A stretch of 64,000 bases of DNA from Ferrimonas sp. YFM (GCF_030296015.1 NZ_AP027368.1:1550001-1614000); one strand, 5' to 3'; numbered from the stretch's first letter, positions 10,590 to 23,340 are shown. Numbers and translations are program-made. The notes: generated by a model from the sequence alone, not told the origin.

Positions 10590-10930
10590 CCCCCTAGTTT
10601 ACCCAGCTTGATACCCAGGGACTAGGGTATGTCGGTGCCAGCGAAACAATTTTGTACCGCTCGATGAACCGGTAAGCGGTTTAGGCTCGCTTTTGCTGTG
10701 ATTTTAGGCAGATACTCCGGCGGCTGCCAACATCTCACCGACGAAAAAACAACCCCTAGACCAAGGTTCAATGGTATGACCCTTATGATGAAGTCATACT
10801 CAATGACGCGAAGTGGTGGCCGTTTCTAATCTGTGCAGTCTGGTATATGATGACGGCGAAATGTGACAAAGCTCATGATTCGGTCGGAAGGGCCGGCCCC
10901 CCTACATGCGCAAGGAAAAAGGAGAATTAC
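10590..10930. promoter_or_regulatory. rluE/icd divergent intergenic region
   Basis: This 341-base noncoding stretch carries the promoters of rluE (minus) and icd (plus). A -10-like TATATGAT occurs at 10844-10851, about 80 nt before icd, without a convincing -35. A TGTGA half-site at 10862 followed by N6-TCATG is a weak CRP-like match. No RNA gene or repeat was found in it. Confidence 0.4.
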
Positions 10931-12184
<1,254 letters not shown>

Positions 12185-12213
12185 GAGGCTGTGTAGCCAC
12201 AGGTTGCGAGCAA

Positions 12214-12247
12214 CAAAAAAAGCAGACCCTCGGGTCTGCTTTTTTTA
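12214..12247. terminator. Bidirectional terminator between icd and cspD
   Basis: An 8-bp stem AGCAGACC/GGTCTGCT with a 4-nt loop is flanked by seven A on the left and seven T on the right. It serves the convergent icd and cspD genes. Confidence 0.93.
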
Positions 12248-12261
12248 ATTCAGATTCCGCC

Positions 12262-12468
12262 TTACTTGACGGGAGTGATGTTGGAGGCGTGCATCCCCTT
12301 GGGACCCTCTTCCATCTCAAACTCCACGTTCTGGCCGGCCTTTAGTGTCCGATACCCTTCCATCTGGATGGTGGAGTAGTGGGCAAACACGTCTTCACCT
12401 CCGGTCTCAGGGCAGATAAATCCGAATCCTTTGGCGTTGTTAAACCACTTCACTGTTCCGTTAGCCAT
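12262..12468 (-). CDS. cspD: Cold-shock-domain protein, CspD type
   Basis: The 68-residue protein consists of one cold-shock domain with both RNP motifs, KGFGFI and DVFAHY. The sequence [20 protein letters not shown] and the ending [10 protein letters not shown] resemble CspD, which in E. coli is induced in stationary phase and inhibits replication by binding single-stranded DNA. Its position divergent from clpS-clpA is the same as in E. coli. The start at 12468 (MANGTVKWF) has AAGGAAG upstream; an upstream in-frame start adds residues without family similarity. Confidence 0.92.
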   Translation of the reverse strand: MANGTVKWFNNAKGFGFICPETGGEDVFAHYSTIQMEGYRTLKAGQNVEFEMEEGPKGMHASNITPVK

Positions 12469-12666
12469 ACCTCGACTTCCTTCCATTAGTCTTGAATCGT
12501 CTTGTAATCGTCTGGTTTCGCCCATATAACTGGTAGTGAGGGCGAAACGTAGCGGCCAACTATTGATGTTGACTCTTTATCTATTAACAAATGAGTAACA
12601 TGGTCGTCAAGCCCTAAATGAATCACAATCTTCAACAAACCCCAACGGAATGACTAAGCTTTTACA

Positions 12667-12981
12667 ATGAGCAGAGAGACCCTACCAGACTTGGTTGTTG
12701 AGAGAGACTCTCAAGAACAGGCTGTGGAGCCACCGCCTCAGTACAAGGTGATACTGAATAATGATGACTACACACCCATGGACTTTGTGGTTGAAGTACT
12801 GCAGAAATTTTTTGCCAAGCCCGTCGAGGAAGCGACGGAGATCATGTTGACAATCCACCATCAGGGAAAGGGTATTTGTGGGTTGTACACCCTGGACATC
12901 GCCGAAACTAAGGCGATGCAGGTAAACCGGTACGCTCGTGAACACGGTCATCCTCTGTTGTGCTCAACAGAGCGCGTGTAA
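12667..12981 (+). CDS. clpS: ATP-dependent Clp protease adaptor ClpS
   Basis: The 104-residue N-recognin binds N-terminal Leu, Phe, Tyr and Trp and delivers substrates to ClpAP. The degron pocket block [16 protein letters not shown] and the later HHQGKGICG are conserved, with a flexible N-terminal extension of about 28 residues that is needed for ClpA delivery. It is directly upstream of clpA (34 nt). Confidence 0.97.
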   Translation: MSRETLPDLVVERDSQEQAVEPPPQYKVILNNDDYTPMDFVVEVLQKFFAKPVEEATEIMLTIHHQGKGICGLYTLDIAETKAMQVNRYAREHGHPLLCSTERV

Positions 12982-13015
12982 CTAGCATGTCCAACGTAAC
13001 TCAGGGGAACTCCAT

Positions 13016-15283
13016 ATGCTGAACAAAGACCTCGAACTGACCTTGAACACGGCGTTCCAGCGGGCCAAGAACAGCCGCCACGAGTTCATGACCGTAGAGC
13101 ACCTGCTGCTCGCCCTGCTGGACAACCCGGCCGCCAAAGAGGCCCTGGAGGCCTGTGGCGCGAAGCTTGTGACCCTGCGACAGGAGATCGAGGGCTTCAT
13201 TGAACAGACCACGCCGCTGATCCCCGCCGACGATGAGGAGCGGGAGACCCAGCCGACCCTGGGATTCCAGCGGGTACTGCAACGGGCCGTATTCCACGTA
13301 CAGAGCAGTGGGCGCAACGAGGTGTCCGGTGCCAACGTGCTGGTGGCCATCTTCAGCGAGCAGGAGTCCCAGGCGGTCTACCTGCTGCGCAAATCCGACG
13401 TCACCCGGCTGGATGTGGTCAACTTCATCGCCCATGGGGTGGTGAAGGGTGGCGAGGACATGGACGCCGGCGGTGATGACAGCCAGGAAGAGGTGCAGAG
13501 CGAAGAGTCCGCCGAGGGCAATGAGAAGCTCGAGAACTTCGCCACCAATTTGAACGAGCAGGCCAAAGCCGGTCTGATTGATCCTCTGATTGGCCGCGAC
13601 AACGAACTGGAGCGGGCCATCCAGGTATTGTGCCGCCGCCGCAAGAACAATCCGCTGCTGGTGGGCGAAGCCGGCGTGGGCAAGACCGCCATCGCCGAAG
13701 GCCTGGCCTATCGCATCGTCAATGAGCAGGTGCCTGAGGTGATGGCTGACGCCATCATCTTCAGCCTGGACATGGGCTCGCTGCTGGCGGGCACCAAGTA
13801 CCGGGGCGATTTTGAGAAACGCTTTAAGGCGGTGCTGCGTCAGCTGCAGCGTCGCAAGAACGCCATCCTCTTTATCGATGAGATCCACACCATCATCGGT
13901 GCCGGCGCGGCCAGTGGCGGCATGATGGACGCCTCCAACCTGCTTAAGCCTCTGCTGTCCAGCGGCAAGCTGCGCTGCATCGGTTCCACTACCTACCAGG
14001 AGTTCCAGGGGATCTTCGAGAAGGACCGGGCCCTGGCTCGTCGTTTCCAGAAGATCGACGTGGTGGAACCCAGTGTGGAGGACACCATCCGCATCCTGCA
14101 AGGCCTGAAGGAGCGTTATGAGCAGCACCATGCGGTGCGCTACACCCAGTCGGCGTTGACCGCGGCGGCGGAGCTCTCCTCCAAGCACATCAATGAACGT
14201 CACCTGCCTGACAAGGCGATCGACGTGATTGATGAGGCGGGGGCTCGCATGGCGCTGTTGCCGCCGTCTAAGCGCAAGAAGACGGTGTCGGTGAATGACG
14301 TTGAGGCGATCATCGCCAAGATGGCGCGGATCCCCGAGAAGTCGGTGTCCGCCTCTGACAAGGATCTGCTGGCCAACCTGGACCGCAACCTGAAGATGGT
14401 GGTCTTCGGTCAGGACCCGGCCATCGACGCCCTGACCGCGTCTATCCGCCTCTCCCGCTCAGGCCTGGGCAATGAGGACAAGCCCGTGGGCAGCTTCCTG
14501 CTGGCCGGCCCGACCGGGGTGGGTAAGACCGAGGTCACCAACCAGCTGGCCAGGCTGATGGGGATCGAGCTGATCCGCTTCGACATGTCCGAGTACATGG
14601 AGCGCCACAGTGTCTCCCGTCTGGTGGGTGCGCCTCCAGGCTATGTGGGGTATGACCAGGGTGGCCTGCTCACCGATGCGGTGCTTAAGCATCCTCACTC
14701 CGTGGTGCTGCTGGATGAGATCGAGAAGGCTCACCCGGATGTGTACAACCTGCTGCTGCAGGTGATGGACCATGGCACCCTGACCGACAACAATGGTCGC
14801 AAGGCGGACTTCCGCAATGTGATCCTGGTGATGACCACCAACGCCGGTGTGCAGGAGACCATCCGCAAGTCCATCGGTTTCCGTCAGCAGGACCACAGCC
14901 TGGACGCCATGAGTGAGATCAACCGGGTATTCACCCCAGAGTTCCGCAACCGCCTGGATTCCATCATCTGGTTCAACCATCTGGATATGCAGGTGATCGC
15001 CAAGGTGGTGGACAAGTTCCTGGTGGAGCTGCAGGCGCAGCTGGACGCCAAGAGCGTCACTCTGCAGGTGGACGAGGATGCCAGGGTCTGGATGGCCGAG
15101 AAGGGCTACGACGAGAACATGGGCGCCCGCCCCATGGGCCGCCTGGTTCAGGAGCAGCTCAAAAAGCCTCTGGCCAATGAGATTCTGTTCGGTCGCCTCC
15201 AGGATGGCGGTGAGGTGCAGGTGACGGTGGAGTCCGATGAACTGACCTTCCACTATGCCCCGGAAGAGGTGGCGGAAGCCTGA
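13016..15283 (+). CDS. clpA: ATP-dependent Clp protease ATP-binding subunit ClpA
   Basis: The 755-residue AAA+ unfoldase works with ClpP. It has an N-terminal Clp_N repeat domain (1-145), a first AAA module with GEAGVGKT and LFIDEIHT, and a second with GPTGVGKT and [14 protein letters not shown]. An IGL-type loop for ClpP docking is visible as KSIGFRQ in the second module. No ClpB-type middle coiled coil is present. It forms an operon with clpS, and the aminoacyl transferases bpt and aat that create degrons are encoded about 0.4-1.8 kb further on. Confidence 0.97.
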   Translation: MLNKDLELTLNTAFQRAKNSRHEFMTVEHLLLALLDNPAAKEALEACGAKLVTLRQEIEGFIEQTTPLIPADDEERETQPTLGFQRVLQRAVFHVQSSGRNEVSGANVLVAIFSEQESQAVYLLRKSDVTRLDVVNFIAHGVVKGGEDMDAGGDDSQEEVQSEESAEGNEKLENFATNLNEQAKAGLIDPLIGRDNELERAIQVLCRRRKNNPLLVGEAGVGKTAIAEGLAYRIVNEQVPEVMADAIIFSLDMGSLLAGTKYRGDFEKRFKAVLRQLQRRKNAILFIDEIHTIIGAGAASGGMMDASNLLKPLLSSGKLRCIGSTTYQEFQGIFEKDRALARRFQKIDVVEPSVEDTIRILQGLKERYEQHHAVRYTQSALTAAAELSSKHINERHLPDKAIDVIDEAGARMALLPPSKRKKTVSVNDVEAIIAKMARIPEKSVSASDKDLLANLDRNLKMVVFGQDPAIDALTASIRLSRSGLGNEDKPVGSFLLAGPTGVGKTEVTNQLARLMGIELIRFDMSEYMERHSVSRLVGAPPGYVGYDQGGLLTDAVLKHPHSVVLLDEIEKAHPDVYNLLLQVMDHGTLTDNNGRKADFRNVILVMTTNAGVQETIRKSIGFRQQDHSLDAMSEINRVFTPEFRNRLDSIIWFNHLDMQVIAKVVDKFLVELQAQLDAKSVTLQVDEDARVWMAEKGYDENMGARPMGRLVQEQLKKPLANEILFGRLQDGGEVQVTVESDELTFHYAPEEVAEA

Positions 15284-15299
15284 TAATCTGCCCGATAAA

Positions 15300-15329
15300 C
15301 AAAAAGCCCAGCGTTTGCTGGGCTTTTTT
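15300..15329. terminator. Bidirectional terminator between clpA and infA
   Basis: An 8-bp stem AGCCCAGC/GCTGGGCT with a GTTT loop has A-rich sequence on the left and six T on the right. It lies between convergent clpA and infA. Confidence 0.93.
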
Positions 15330-15369
15330 GAATCCGGCGTCGGCCGCCGAGGCGACCTCGCAACAGGAA

Positions 15370-15603
<234 letters not shown>

Positions 15604-15660
15604 TTACGAAACAAAAATCGGGCGTATCATGCCGCAATTTACGGCTAGTGTAAAGTTGGC

Positions 15661-16359
15661 TTAGGCCAGGGTGTGCCAGCCGCCGGTTGTCAGGGTCTGA
15701 TAGGGGCGATACTGGGTTTTGTAGGCCATCTTCCGGCACTCTTCGATCTGGTAGCCCAGATAGAGAAAATGCTTACCCTCACTCTTGGCGTACTCCAACT
15801 GTTTAAGTATACCGCACACCCCCAAAGAGCGCTTATCCAGCTCGGGCTCGAAGAAGGTGTAGACCGCGGACAGCGCCTGACTGAGGCGGTCGGTCACCGC
15901 CACCAACACCAGCTTGCCGTCCAGGCGCCCCTCCAGATACCTCTGCTCCAGCCAGTCGCAGGGCAGGAAGCGGTTGAACTGTTCATCTGTGGGAGGATAC
16001 ATGGGACCGTCGCTGTGACGTCCGCGAATGTACCTGTGGTACAGGGCCCGGTGCTCATCGGTGGGCTGACTGACCACCCGCCAGGTCAGATCCCGGTTCT
16101 TGGCCAGTATCCGCCTCTGAGAGCGGCTGGGCACAAACTCTTTCACCAGAACCCGAACCGGCTCGCAGGAGCGACACTCAGGGCAGTGGGGGCGATAGAC
16201 ATCGCTGCCGCTGCGCCTAAACCCCAGGCTCATCAATCCCTCGAAGTGGCCCGGGTTCATCTTGCTCTGCACAATCAGCAGTTGTTCTTTCTTCTCAGGC
16301 CGGTAGCTGCACTCGAAGGGTTGGCTCAGCCCCAGAGGCAACCGGCTCACCTCAGACAT
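15661..16359 (-). CDS. bpt: Aspartate/glutamate leucyltransferase
   Basis: The 232-residue protein belongs to the Ate1-like bacterial transferases that add Leu from Leu-tRNA to N-terminal Asp or Glu, creating a primary N-degron for ClpS. The Cys-rich motif CPECRSCEPVRV near residue 58 and the ending KTQYRPYQTL are conserved in the family. It overlaps the end of aat by 8 bases, so the two transferases are co-transcribed. The assignment to Bpt over a true arginyltransferase follows from its bacterial length and neighbours. Confidence 0.93.
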   Translation of the reverse strand: MSEVSRLPLGLSQPFECSYRPEKKEQLLIVQSKMNPGHFEGLMSLGFRRSGSDVYRPHCPECRSCEPVRVLVKEFVPSRSQRRILAKNRDLTWRVVSQPTDEHRALYHRYIRGRHSDGPMYPPTDEQFNRFLPCDWLEQRYLEGRLDGKLVLVAVTDRLSQALSAVYTFFEPELDKRSLGVCGILKQLEYAKSEGKHFLYLGYQIEECRKMAYKTQYRPYQTLTTGGWHTLA

Positions 16360-17065
16360 TCAGGTTGATCTCCTGTGGTTGCCAGCGGGCCGGGTCCACC
16401 CGCTGATCCCGGCAGCCGGACAGAAGCTGCAGAAACGCCTCGCGGGAGAGGTTTTCACTGCCCAGGTGGGCCAGGTGTTCATTGGGCACCTGGGCGTCAA
16501 TCCACTGTACGTTGCACGACTTCAGGTGGTGGTTCAGGGCCCAGAAGGCCGCCTTGGAGGCGTCGCTCTGACGGTGGAACATCGATTCCCCGCAGAACAG
16601 CCCGCCCACCAGTACGCCGTAGAGACCGCCGACCAGAGTGCCGTTGTGCCACACCTCCACCGAGTGGGCCTGGCCCAGACGGTGGAGTTCCAGGTAGCCG
16701 GCGCGCATCTGGGGCGAGATCCAGGTGCCCTCCTGTTTGGATCTGGGGGAGGCACAGCCGTCGATGACGCCGGCGAAATGGTGGTTCAGGGTCAATCGCC
16801 ACCCCATGCGCCGCACCGATCGCTTCAGGCTGCGTGAGGGGCGGTGATTGGCCACCCGAAACACCGCCCTGGGATCCGGTGACCACCAGAGAATGGGCTC
16901 GTCCGGGTTGAACCAGGGGAAAATCCCCCTCCGGTAGGCCTGCATCAACCGCTCCGGGGAGAGGTCGCCTCCTATGGCCAGCAGGCCGTTGGGTTCGGCC
17001 AGTGCTTCCTCCGGGGTGGGGAACCAGTGATGTTCATTATTGAGGTAGCGGACAACCTTGACCAT
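16352..17065 (-). CDS. aat: Leucyl/phenylalanyl-tRNA--protein transferase
   Basis: The 237-residue enzyme adds Leu or Phe to proteins with N-terminal Lys or Arg, making ClpS-ClpAP substrates. Conserved blocks are LLAIGGDLSPERLMQAYRRG, FPWFNPDEPILWWSPDPR and GLYGVLVGGLFCGESMFH. It is the first gene of the aat-bpt operon. Confidence 0.97.
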   Translation of the reverse strand: MVKVVRYLNNEHHWFPTPEEALAEPNGLLAIGGDLSPERLMQAYRRGIFPWFNPDEPILWWSPDPRAVFRVANHRPSRSLKRSVRRMGWRLTLNHHFAGVIDGCASPRSKQEGTWISPQMRAGYLELHRLGQAHSVEVWHNGTLVGGLYGVLVGGLFCGESMFHRQSDASKAAFWALNHHLKSCNVQWIDAQVPNEHLAHLGSENLSREAFLQLLSGCRDQRVDPARWQPQEINLNV

Positions 17066-17112
17066 AACGCGTACTATAGAACCTGTGTCTTATTAAAGTT
17101 AGCGAAAAAACC

Positions 17113-17583
17113 ATGCAGGTGATACGAGGATTGTTGGTGCTGATGCTTCTCGGCACCTCCCTGGCCCATGCCCAGGTCTATAACCGCAACCAGGCGGTGC
17201 CGGTGCAGAAGGTGGATTATGCCACAGTGGAATCGGTACGCCAGGTGGAACAACAGGAGCTTATCGAAGATCGTAACCGGGGGTGGAAGACCTTTGGTGG
17301 TGCCCTTATCGGTGGCCTGATCGGCAATCAGTTCGGGGATGGCTCCGGGCGGGATGTGGCCACCGTGGTGGGGGCCCTGCTGGGAGCCAACATGGCTCAT
17401 AACCGCAACCCCGGTTATCAGGTTCGCCAGGTACGGCTGGTGGAGCTGATTGTGGTGACCGAAGAGGGGGAACGCCTCATGGTGCTGCAGGACAGAGATC
17501 CGTCGATGCTGTTTGCTCCCGGGGATGAGGTGAGGCTGGTGTTCCTCTCCAATGACAATGTCCGGGTCGACAAGGCGATGTAG
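17113..17583 (+). CDS. Exported glycine-zipper 2TM domain protein
   Basis: The 156-residue protein has a signal peptide (cleavage likely after SLAHA). A glycine-zipper segment follows at about 58-95: GGALIGGLIGNQFGDGSGRD, then a second GALLGANMAHN, the pattern of the 17-kDa antigen/SlyB-like outer-membrane family. Unlike SlyB it has no lipobox cysteine, so it would not be lipid-anchored. The C-terminal half is a small beta-rich region. Such proteins are thought to stabilise the outer membrane; a specific role cannot be given. Confidence 0.75.
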   Translation: MQVIRGLLVLMLLGTSLAHAQVYNRNQAVPVQKVDYATVESVRQVEQQELIEDRNRGWKTFGGALIGGLIGNQFGDGSGRDVATVVGALLGANMAHNRNPGYQVRQVRLVELIVVTEEGERLMVLQDRDPSMLFAPGDEVRLVFLSNDNVRVDKAM

Positions 17584-17605
17584 CGCTAGCAGGCGCCAGC
17601 GACAG

Positions 17606-17631
17606 AAAAGGGCGCCCTGAGGCGCCCTTTT
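17606..17631. terminator. Bidirectional terminator between the glycine-zipper gene and cydC
   Basis: An 11-bp stem AAAAGGGCGCC/GGCGCCCTTTT with a CTGA loop lies between two convergent genes. Confidence 0.88.
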
Positions 17632-17636
17632 GCGTG

Positions 17637-19292
17637 TTAGTGACCGCTGACAATCCGGCCCTGTTCCACCTGCAATACCCTGTCCATTCTTTCCAGGCCG
17701 GCGCTCTTATGGGTGACATAGAGGACGGTGCGCCCGCCCTGAAGCAGCCCATCCAGAACCTGTCGCTCGGTGCTGTCGTCCAGCCCCTCGGTGGGTTCAT
17801 CCATCAGCAGCACAGAGCCTGGGTGGAGCAGGGCACGGGCCAGGCCGATGCGGCGGGCTTCGCCGCCGGAGAGCTGCCGCCCTCCCTCACCCAACCAGAG
17901 TGCCAGCCCCTCCTTCTCCAGCAGGCCCTTGAGGCCCACGGCATCCAAAGCCTCTTCCAGCTCTGCATCATTGGCCCCGGGCCTGGCCAGCAGCAGGTTC
18001 TCTTTCAGTGTGCCGCTGAACACATGGACCCGTTGTTCCACCAGGCAGACCTGTTGCCGCAGTGTGGCTTCGCTGAGCTCCTGCCAGGGGGTCGAGCCCA
18101 GAGTCAGGCTGCCTGAAGTGGGTTGCCACTCCCGGCTCAGCAGGTTCAGCAACGAAGATTTACCACAACCTGTTTTACCCACCAGGGCCACCTTCTCGCC
18201 GGGAGCCAGAGTCAGGTTGACCTGCTCCAGAGCGGCAAGGGGGCTGCCTGGGTAGGCAAAGCTGACGTCATTGAGTTGGATGGGGGCATCCTGCCAGCCG
18301 GCCAGGCCAAAGGTGAGCGATGGGCGCTGCTCCAGCACTGGCCTGAGTCGTCCGGCGGCATTGATGGTGTGACTCAGGTGCTGGAAGGCACCGGCCACAG
18401 GCACCAGGGCTTCGAAGCTGGCCAGGGTCACAAAGGCCACCAGGGCCAGCAGTGGCCCGGGCGGAGTGAGGCTGCCAATCTGATCGGCGGCCAGATAGAG
18501 CATCAGTACCAGGGCCCAGCCGTTGAGCAGCTGCAGCAGGGCCTGGGAGGCGGCGGTGACCCGGGTCAGCTGGCGCTGGGATTGCAGCAGCCCAGACTCG
18601 GCCTGGCGGATCTGGCCACGCTGGGCCTGGGTGCCGCCATAGACCGCCAGTTCGGTCTGGGCAGCAATGAAGTCCACCAGCTGCTGGCGCAGGGTGCGGG
18701 TGCTTTCCCCCAACTGCCGTCCGGGTGCGCGACCCAGGCGGTAGAAGATCAGCGGCAGGATCACCAGCAGGCTCAGCAGAATGGCCACCAGCACCGCTGC
18801 CAGGGTCGGATCAAACAGGGCCACCAGGGCGCCTACGGCGGCGATGGCTACTATGGCCGCCACCAGAGGGGAGATCAGCCTCAGGTAGAGGTGGTCCAGG
18901 GTGTCCACATCCGCCACCATACGATTCAGCAGATCGCCGTCGCGCAGATCGCCTCTGTCCCCCGGAGTCAGAGGGGCCAGGGCACGGAAGAAGCGGTCGC
19001 GCAGATCGGTGAGCAGACGGAAGGTGGCATCATGACTGACCACCCGCTCGGCCCAGCGGGCTGCGGTGCGCAGGATGGAGAGGCCACGGACCCCGCCGCT
19101 GGGGTACATGTAGTTGAACTGACCGCGGGTCGCCACCACCAGGCCGGCACTGGCCGACGCGGCCAGGAACCAGCCGGACAGGGAGAGCAGGCCGATGCTG
19201 GCACACAGGGTGACAATGGCCAGCACAATACCCAGGCTCATCATCCTCCAATGGGGGCGGAACAGGCTCAGGAAGGGTTTAAGATCATTCAT
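17637..19292 (-). CDS. cydC: Heterodimeric ABC exporter CydDC, CydC subunit
   Basis: The 551-residue half-transporter has six transmembrane helices (about 15-310) and an ATPase domain with Walker A LVGKTGCGKSS, signature LSGGEARRIGL and Walker B VLLMDEPTEGLD. CydDC is required for assembly of cytochrome bd and c-type cytochromes and was described as a glutathione/cysteine exporter, later as a haem transporter. The start at 19292 (MNDLKPFL) overlaps the cydD stop by 8 bases and fits the family; upstream in-frame sequence lies inside cydD. Confidence 0.95.
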   Translation of the reverse strand: MNDLKPFLSLFRPHWRMMSLGIVLAIVTLCASIGLLSLSGWFLAASASAGLVVATRGQFNYMYPSGGVRGLSILRTAARWAERVVSHDATFRLLTDLRDRFFRALAPLTPGDRGDLRDGDLLNRMVADVDTLDHLYLRLISPLVAAIVAIAAVGALVALFDPTLAAVLVAILLSLLVILPLIFYRLGRAPGRQLGESTRTLRQQLVDFIAAQTELAVYGGTQAQRGQIRQAESGLLQSQRQLTRVTAASQALLQLLNGWALVLMLYLAADQIGSLTPPGPLLALVAFVTLASFEALVPVAGAFQHLSHTINAAGRLRPVLEQRPSLTFGLAGWQDAPIQLNDVSFAYPGSPLAALEQVNLTLAPGEKVALVGKTGCGKSSLLNLLSREWQPTSGSLTLGSTPWQELSEATLRQQVCLVEQRVHVFSGTLKENLLLARPGANDAELEEALDAVGLKGLLEKEGLALWLGEGGRQLSGGEARRIGLARALLHPGSVLLMDEPTEGLDDSTERQVLDGLLQGGRTVLYVTHKSAGLERMDRVLQVEQGRIVSGH

Positions 19293-20976
19293 GGCCGGCC
19301 TCCCTGGGCTGAATCTCCAATACCTGGTCCAGCTCCTCCAACGCCTGACGGCGGTGACTGACCAGGACCACACTTCGTTGTTGCCAGTGATGTCTCAGGC
19401 CGTCCATCACCAGGGTTTCACTCTTGTGATCCAGGCTGGCGGTAGGCTCATCTAATAGCAGCAGAGGGGCATCCTTGAGCAGGGCGCGGGCCAGGGCCAG
19501 GCGCTGAGCCTGACCGACGGACAGGCCACTGTTGCGGTCCCCGACTCTGTGGGCCAGCCCTTCGGGGAACAGGGCCAGGGCCTCGTCCAGATGGGCGAGG
19601 GCACAGGCCTGGGCCAATTGCTCTTCGGAGACCTGAGGCTGACCCAGCAGCAGGTTGTCACGGACACTGCCATGAATCAGGGCGGGGTTCTGTCCCAGCC
19701 AGCTGTAGTGGCCCATCCAGTGATCCCGTGCCAGGTCTCGTACCTCAGTGCCATTCACCTTGAGGCTGCCCTGGTAGGGCATCAGGCCCATGAGCGTCTT
19801 GAGTATGGAGCTCTTGCCGGCCCCGGAGGGGCCCACCAGGCCGAGCTTCTCTCCTGGCTTCAGGCTGAAGCTGACCGGGAGAGTCAGTGGGGTGCCGTCG
19901 GGGGCGATGACCACCAGCTGCTGCGCATCTATGCTGAGGCCTTCTCCCAGGTTCGGGGTGTGTTGGCCGGCGGCTTGCGGTTCAGGCTGCTCCAGGAATT
20001 CGACGATGGATTCGGCGGCGCCCAGGGCTTGGGCCTTTGCATGATAGAAGGCGCCAAGATCTCGCAAGGGCTGATAGAACTCTGGGGCCAGCAGCAGTAC
20101 CAGGAAGCCGGTAAACAGGGTGATGCCGGCGCCATAGTGGCCGAAGTCCAGATGGCCGAGATAGCTGAAACCGAAGTAGACCGCAATCAGGGCGATGGAG
20201 ATGGCGGCGAAGAACTCCAGCACCGCCGACGAGAGGAAGGCCATGCGCAGCACCTCCATGGTGCGTTCACGGAACTCCTCTGAGGCCTGGTTCAGGGAGC
20301 GGGCCTGGGCGTCAACGGCGGCAAACTGGCGTATGGTGCTGATGCCGCGAAGCCGGTCGAGGAAGGTGCCGGAGAGGCGGGCCAGGGCCTGGAAGTTGCG
20401 CTTGTTGGCGTCGGCGGCGCCCATGCCGATAATCGCCATAAAGAGAATGGTGAGCGGAGCGGTGCCCAGCAGGATAAGGCCGGCGATCCAGTTGATGGGG
20501 AACAGCAGCACCAGGATCATCAGGGGGATCATCCCTGCCAGCATCATCTGGGGCAGATACTTGGCGAAGAAGTCCTGCATCTGCTCGGTCTGCTCGAGCA
20601 GCATGGTGGTCCAGGCCCCCTGGGCACGCTGTGCCGTATAGGCGGGGCCCAGGCGGTCCATCTTGTCCAGGATGGCGCTGCGGGTGTTCTGGCGGACCAG
20701 AGCACCAATATTGAAGCTGAAGCGCTCGCGCCCGGCCAGTGCCAGGGATTTGAGGGCGATGAGTGCTGCCAGCATCAGGAACTGTTGGCTTAACTGCTCC
20801 TTGGCCACCTCGAGGATGATGAGTTGGTGCAGCAGGTCGGCCAGAATCCACGCCTGGCCGATGATCGCCAGACCGGCGAGCAGGCCGCACCCCAGGGTGA
20901 GCATCAGCCACAGGCGGGCCGGCTTGGCAGCGCCGCGGAGCCAGGAGGTCAGGTGGCGCTGAAGGGCTTTATCCAT
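19285..20976 (-). CDS. cydD: Heterodimeric ABC exporter CydDC, CydD subunit
   Basis: The 563-residue half-transporter partner of CydC has an N-terminal membrane domain with the block GAWTTMLLEQTEQMQDFFAK, Walker A LVGPSGAGKSS, signature LSVGQAQRLAL and Walker B LLLLDEPTASLD. It is the first gene of the operon. Its place between trxB and cydC gives a small redox-homeostasis group. Confidence 0.95.
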   Translation of the reverse strand: MDKALQRHLTSWLRGAAKPARLWLMLTLGCGLLAGLAIIGQAWILADLLHQLIILEVAKEQLSQQFLMLAALIALKSLALAGRERFSFNIGALVRQNTRSAILDKMDRLGPAYTAQRAQGAWTTMLLEQTEQMQDFFAKYLPQMMLAGMIPLMILVLLFPINWIAGLILLGTAPLTILFMAIIGMGAADANKRNFQALARLSGTFLDRLRGISTIRQFAAVDAQARSLNQASEEFRERTMEVLRMAFLSSAVLEFFAAISIALIAVYFGFSYLGHLDFGHYGAGITLFTGFLVLLLAPEFYQPLRDLGAFYHAKAQALGAAESIVEFLEQPEPQAAGQHTPNLGEGLSIDAQQLVVIAPDGTPLTLPVSFSLKPGEKLGLVGPSGAGKSSILKTLMGLMPYQGSLKVNGTEVRDLARDHWMGHYSWLGQNPALIHGSVRDNLLLGQPQVSEEQLAQACALAHLDEALALFPEGLAHRVGDRNSGLSVGQAQRLALARALLKDAPLLLLDEPTASLDHKSETLVMDGLRHHWQQRSVVLVSHRRQALEELDQVLEIQPREAGHE

Positions 20977-20997
20977 AACAACTGTCTTTCAAAGGCG

Positions 20998-21023
20998 AAA
21001 AGGGGGAGTCTGAGCTCCCCCTT
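20998..21023 (-). terminator. Terminator after trxB
   Basis: On the minus strand a 7-bp GC stem (GGGGGAG/CTCCCCC), extended by A-T pairs, is followed by TTTTCG. It separates trxB from cydD. Confidence 0.8.
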
Positions 21024-21043
21024 GAATCTGATTAACCGGAACC

Positions 21044-22027
<984 letters not shown>

Positions 22028-22053
22028 CTATGGGCCGAAGGGGCAAAAGAAAA

Positions 22054-22075
22054 GGGGGCCATTGCCCCCTTTTTT
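22054..22075. terminator. Terminator between trxB and ald
   Basis: A 6-bp stem GGGGGC/GCCCCC with a 4-nt loop is flanked by AAAA and TTTTTT, usable from both strands. The plausible user is ald, transcribed from the right. Confidence 0.75.
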
Positions 22076-22095
22076 CGATTGCACTGTCAGGTTTT

Positions 22096-23214
22096 TTATC
22101 CAACCAGCAGGGAGCGGGGCTCGACGAACTCGAAGTTCAGGGCCTCGGCCACCTCTTCACAGGTGATCTTACCGTCCATCACGTTCAGGCCATTCAGCAG
22201 GTGCTTGTCGTCCAGCAGGGCCTGCTTATACCCCTTCTCCGCCAGGGCCACGATGTAGGGCAGGGTGGCGTTGTTCAGGGCGAAGGTGGAGGTGCGGGGC
22301 ACGGCGCCCGGCATGTTGGCCACACAGTAGTGCACTACATCGTCGACGATGTAGACAGGCTCCTGGTGGGTGGTGGGCTTGGAGGTTTCGACACAACCGC
22401 CCTGGTCGATGGCCACGTCCACAATGGCCGCGCCGGGCTTCATCTTGCTGATGTGCTCGCGGGTCACCAGCTTGGGCGCCGCTGCGCCGGGGATCAGGAC
22501 GCCGCCAATCACCAGATCCGCTTCCAGTACGTGCTTCTCCAGGGCTTCTGCTGTGGAGTAGATCACCTTGGCGCGGTTCTCGAACTGATGGTTCAGGTCA
22601 CGCAGTACGTTGACGTTGCGGTCGAGGATGGTGACGTCGGCACCCAGGCCTACGGCCATCAGGGCGGCGTTGCGGCCAACCATGCCGCCACCGATGACGA
22701 CGACTTTGGCGGGCTCTACGCCGGGGACACCACCCAGCAGCATGCCGCGGCCCTGGTGAGATTTTTCCAGGGCCTGGGCGCCGGCCTGGATGGACATGCG
22801 ACCGGCGACTTCAGACATGGGGGCCAGCAGAGGCAGGCCGCCTTTATCATCGGTGACGGTTTCGTAGGCGATGCAGATGGCGCCACTCTTAACCAGATCC
22901 TCGGTCTGAGGCAGGTCCGGGGCCAGGTGCAGGTAGGTGAACAGGATCTGGCCGGGGCGCAGCATGGCACGTTCTACTGCCTGAGGCTCTTTTACCTTTA
23001 CAATCATCTCCGCCTGGGCGAAGACCTGCTCTGCGGTGCCGAGGATCTCGGCGCCGGCGTTGATATAGTCCTGATCGTCAAAACCAATACCACTGCCCGC
23101 CTGGGTTTGCACCAGTACCTGATGGCCGCGACGGGTCAATTCCCGCACGCTGGCTGGCACCATGCCAACACGGTACTCGTGATTCTTAATCTCCTTTGGC
23201 ACACCGATGATCAT
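22096..23214 (-). CDS. ald: Alanine dehydrogenase
   Basis: The 372-residue enzyme converts L-alanine to pyruvate and ammonia with NAD+. The N-terminal [20 protein letters not shown] and the nucleotide-binding [20 protein letters not shown] are the standard Ald blocks; the catalytic Lys and His are in the VKVKEPQ and YLHLAPD regions. It is divergent from lrp across 184 bases that contain a strong Lrp box, so Lrp probably controls it. Confidence 0.97.
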   Translation of the reverse strand: MIIGVPKEIKNHEYRVGMVPASVRELTRRGHQVLVQTQAGSGIGFDDQDYINAGAEILGTAEQVFAQAEMIVKVKEPQAVERAMLRPGQILFTYLHLAPDLPQTEDLVKSGAICIAYETVTDDKGGLPLLAPMSEVAGRMSIQAGAQALEKSHQGRGMLLGGVPGVEPAKVVVIGGGMVGRNAALMAVGLGADVTILDRNVNVLRDLNHQFENRAKVIYSTAEALEKHVLEADLVIGGVLIPGAAAPKLVTREHISKMKPGAAIVDVAIDQGGCVETSKPTTHQEPVYIVDDVVHYCVANMPGAVPRTSTFALNNATLPYIVALAEKGYKQALLDDKHLLNGLNVMDGKITCEEVAEALNFEFVEPRSLLVG

Positions 23215-23307
23215 ATTGTCCCCTTTTGTATTTTCTATTAATCCACAGGCGTAAGTATGGAAAAACTACCCCTGAATATGATTTTTTCGTGGCTATCGGG
23301 TGCGAAT

Positions 23308-23322
23308 CAGTATATTATTCAG
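23308..23322 (+). promoter_or_regulatory. Predicted Lrp box in the ald/lrp intergenic region
   Basis: CAGTATATTATTCAG matches the E. coli Lrp consensus YAGHAWATTWTDCTR at 14 of 15 positions. It sits 77 bases before lrp and 94 before ald. Lrp binding here would let it autoregulate and control ald in response to leucine or alanine. Confidence 0.75.
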
Positions 23323-23323
23323 T

Positions 23324-23340
23324 CGGAAGTTTTTCTTCCG
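23324..23340 (+). other. Small hairpin in the lrp leader region
   Basis: CGGAAG, a five-T loop and CTTCCG form a 6-bp inverted repeat directly after the Lrp box. It may be a leader hairpin or part of a second operator; nothing distinguishes these. Confidence 0.4.
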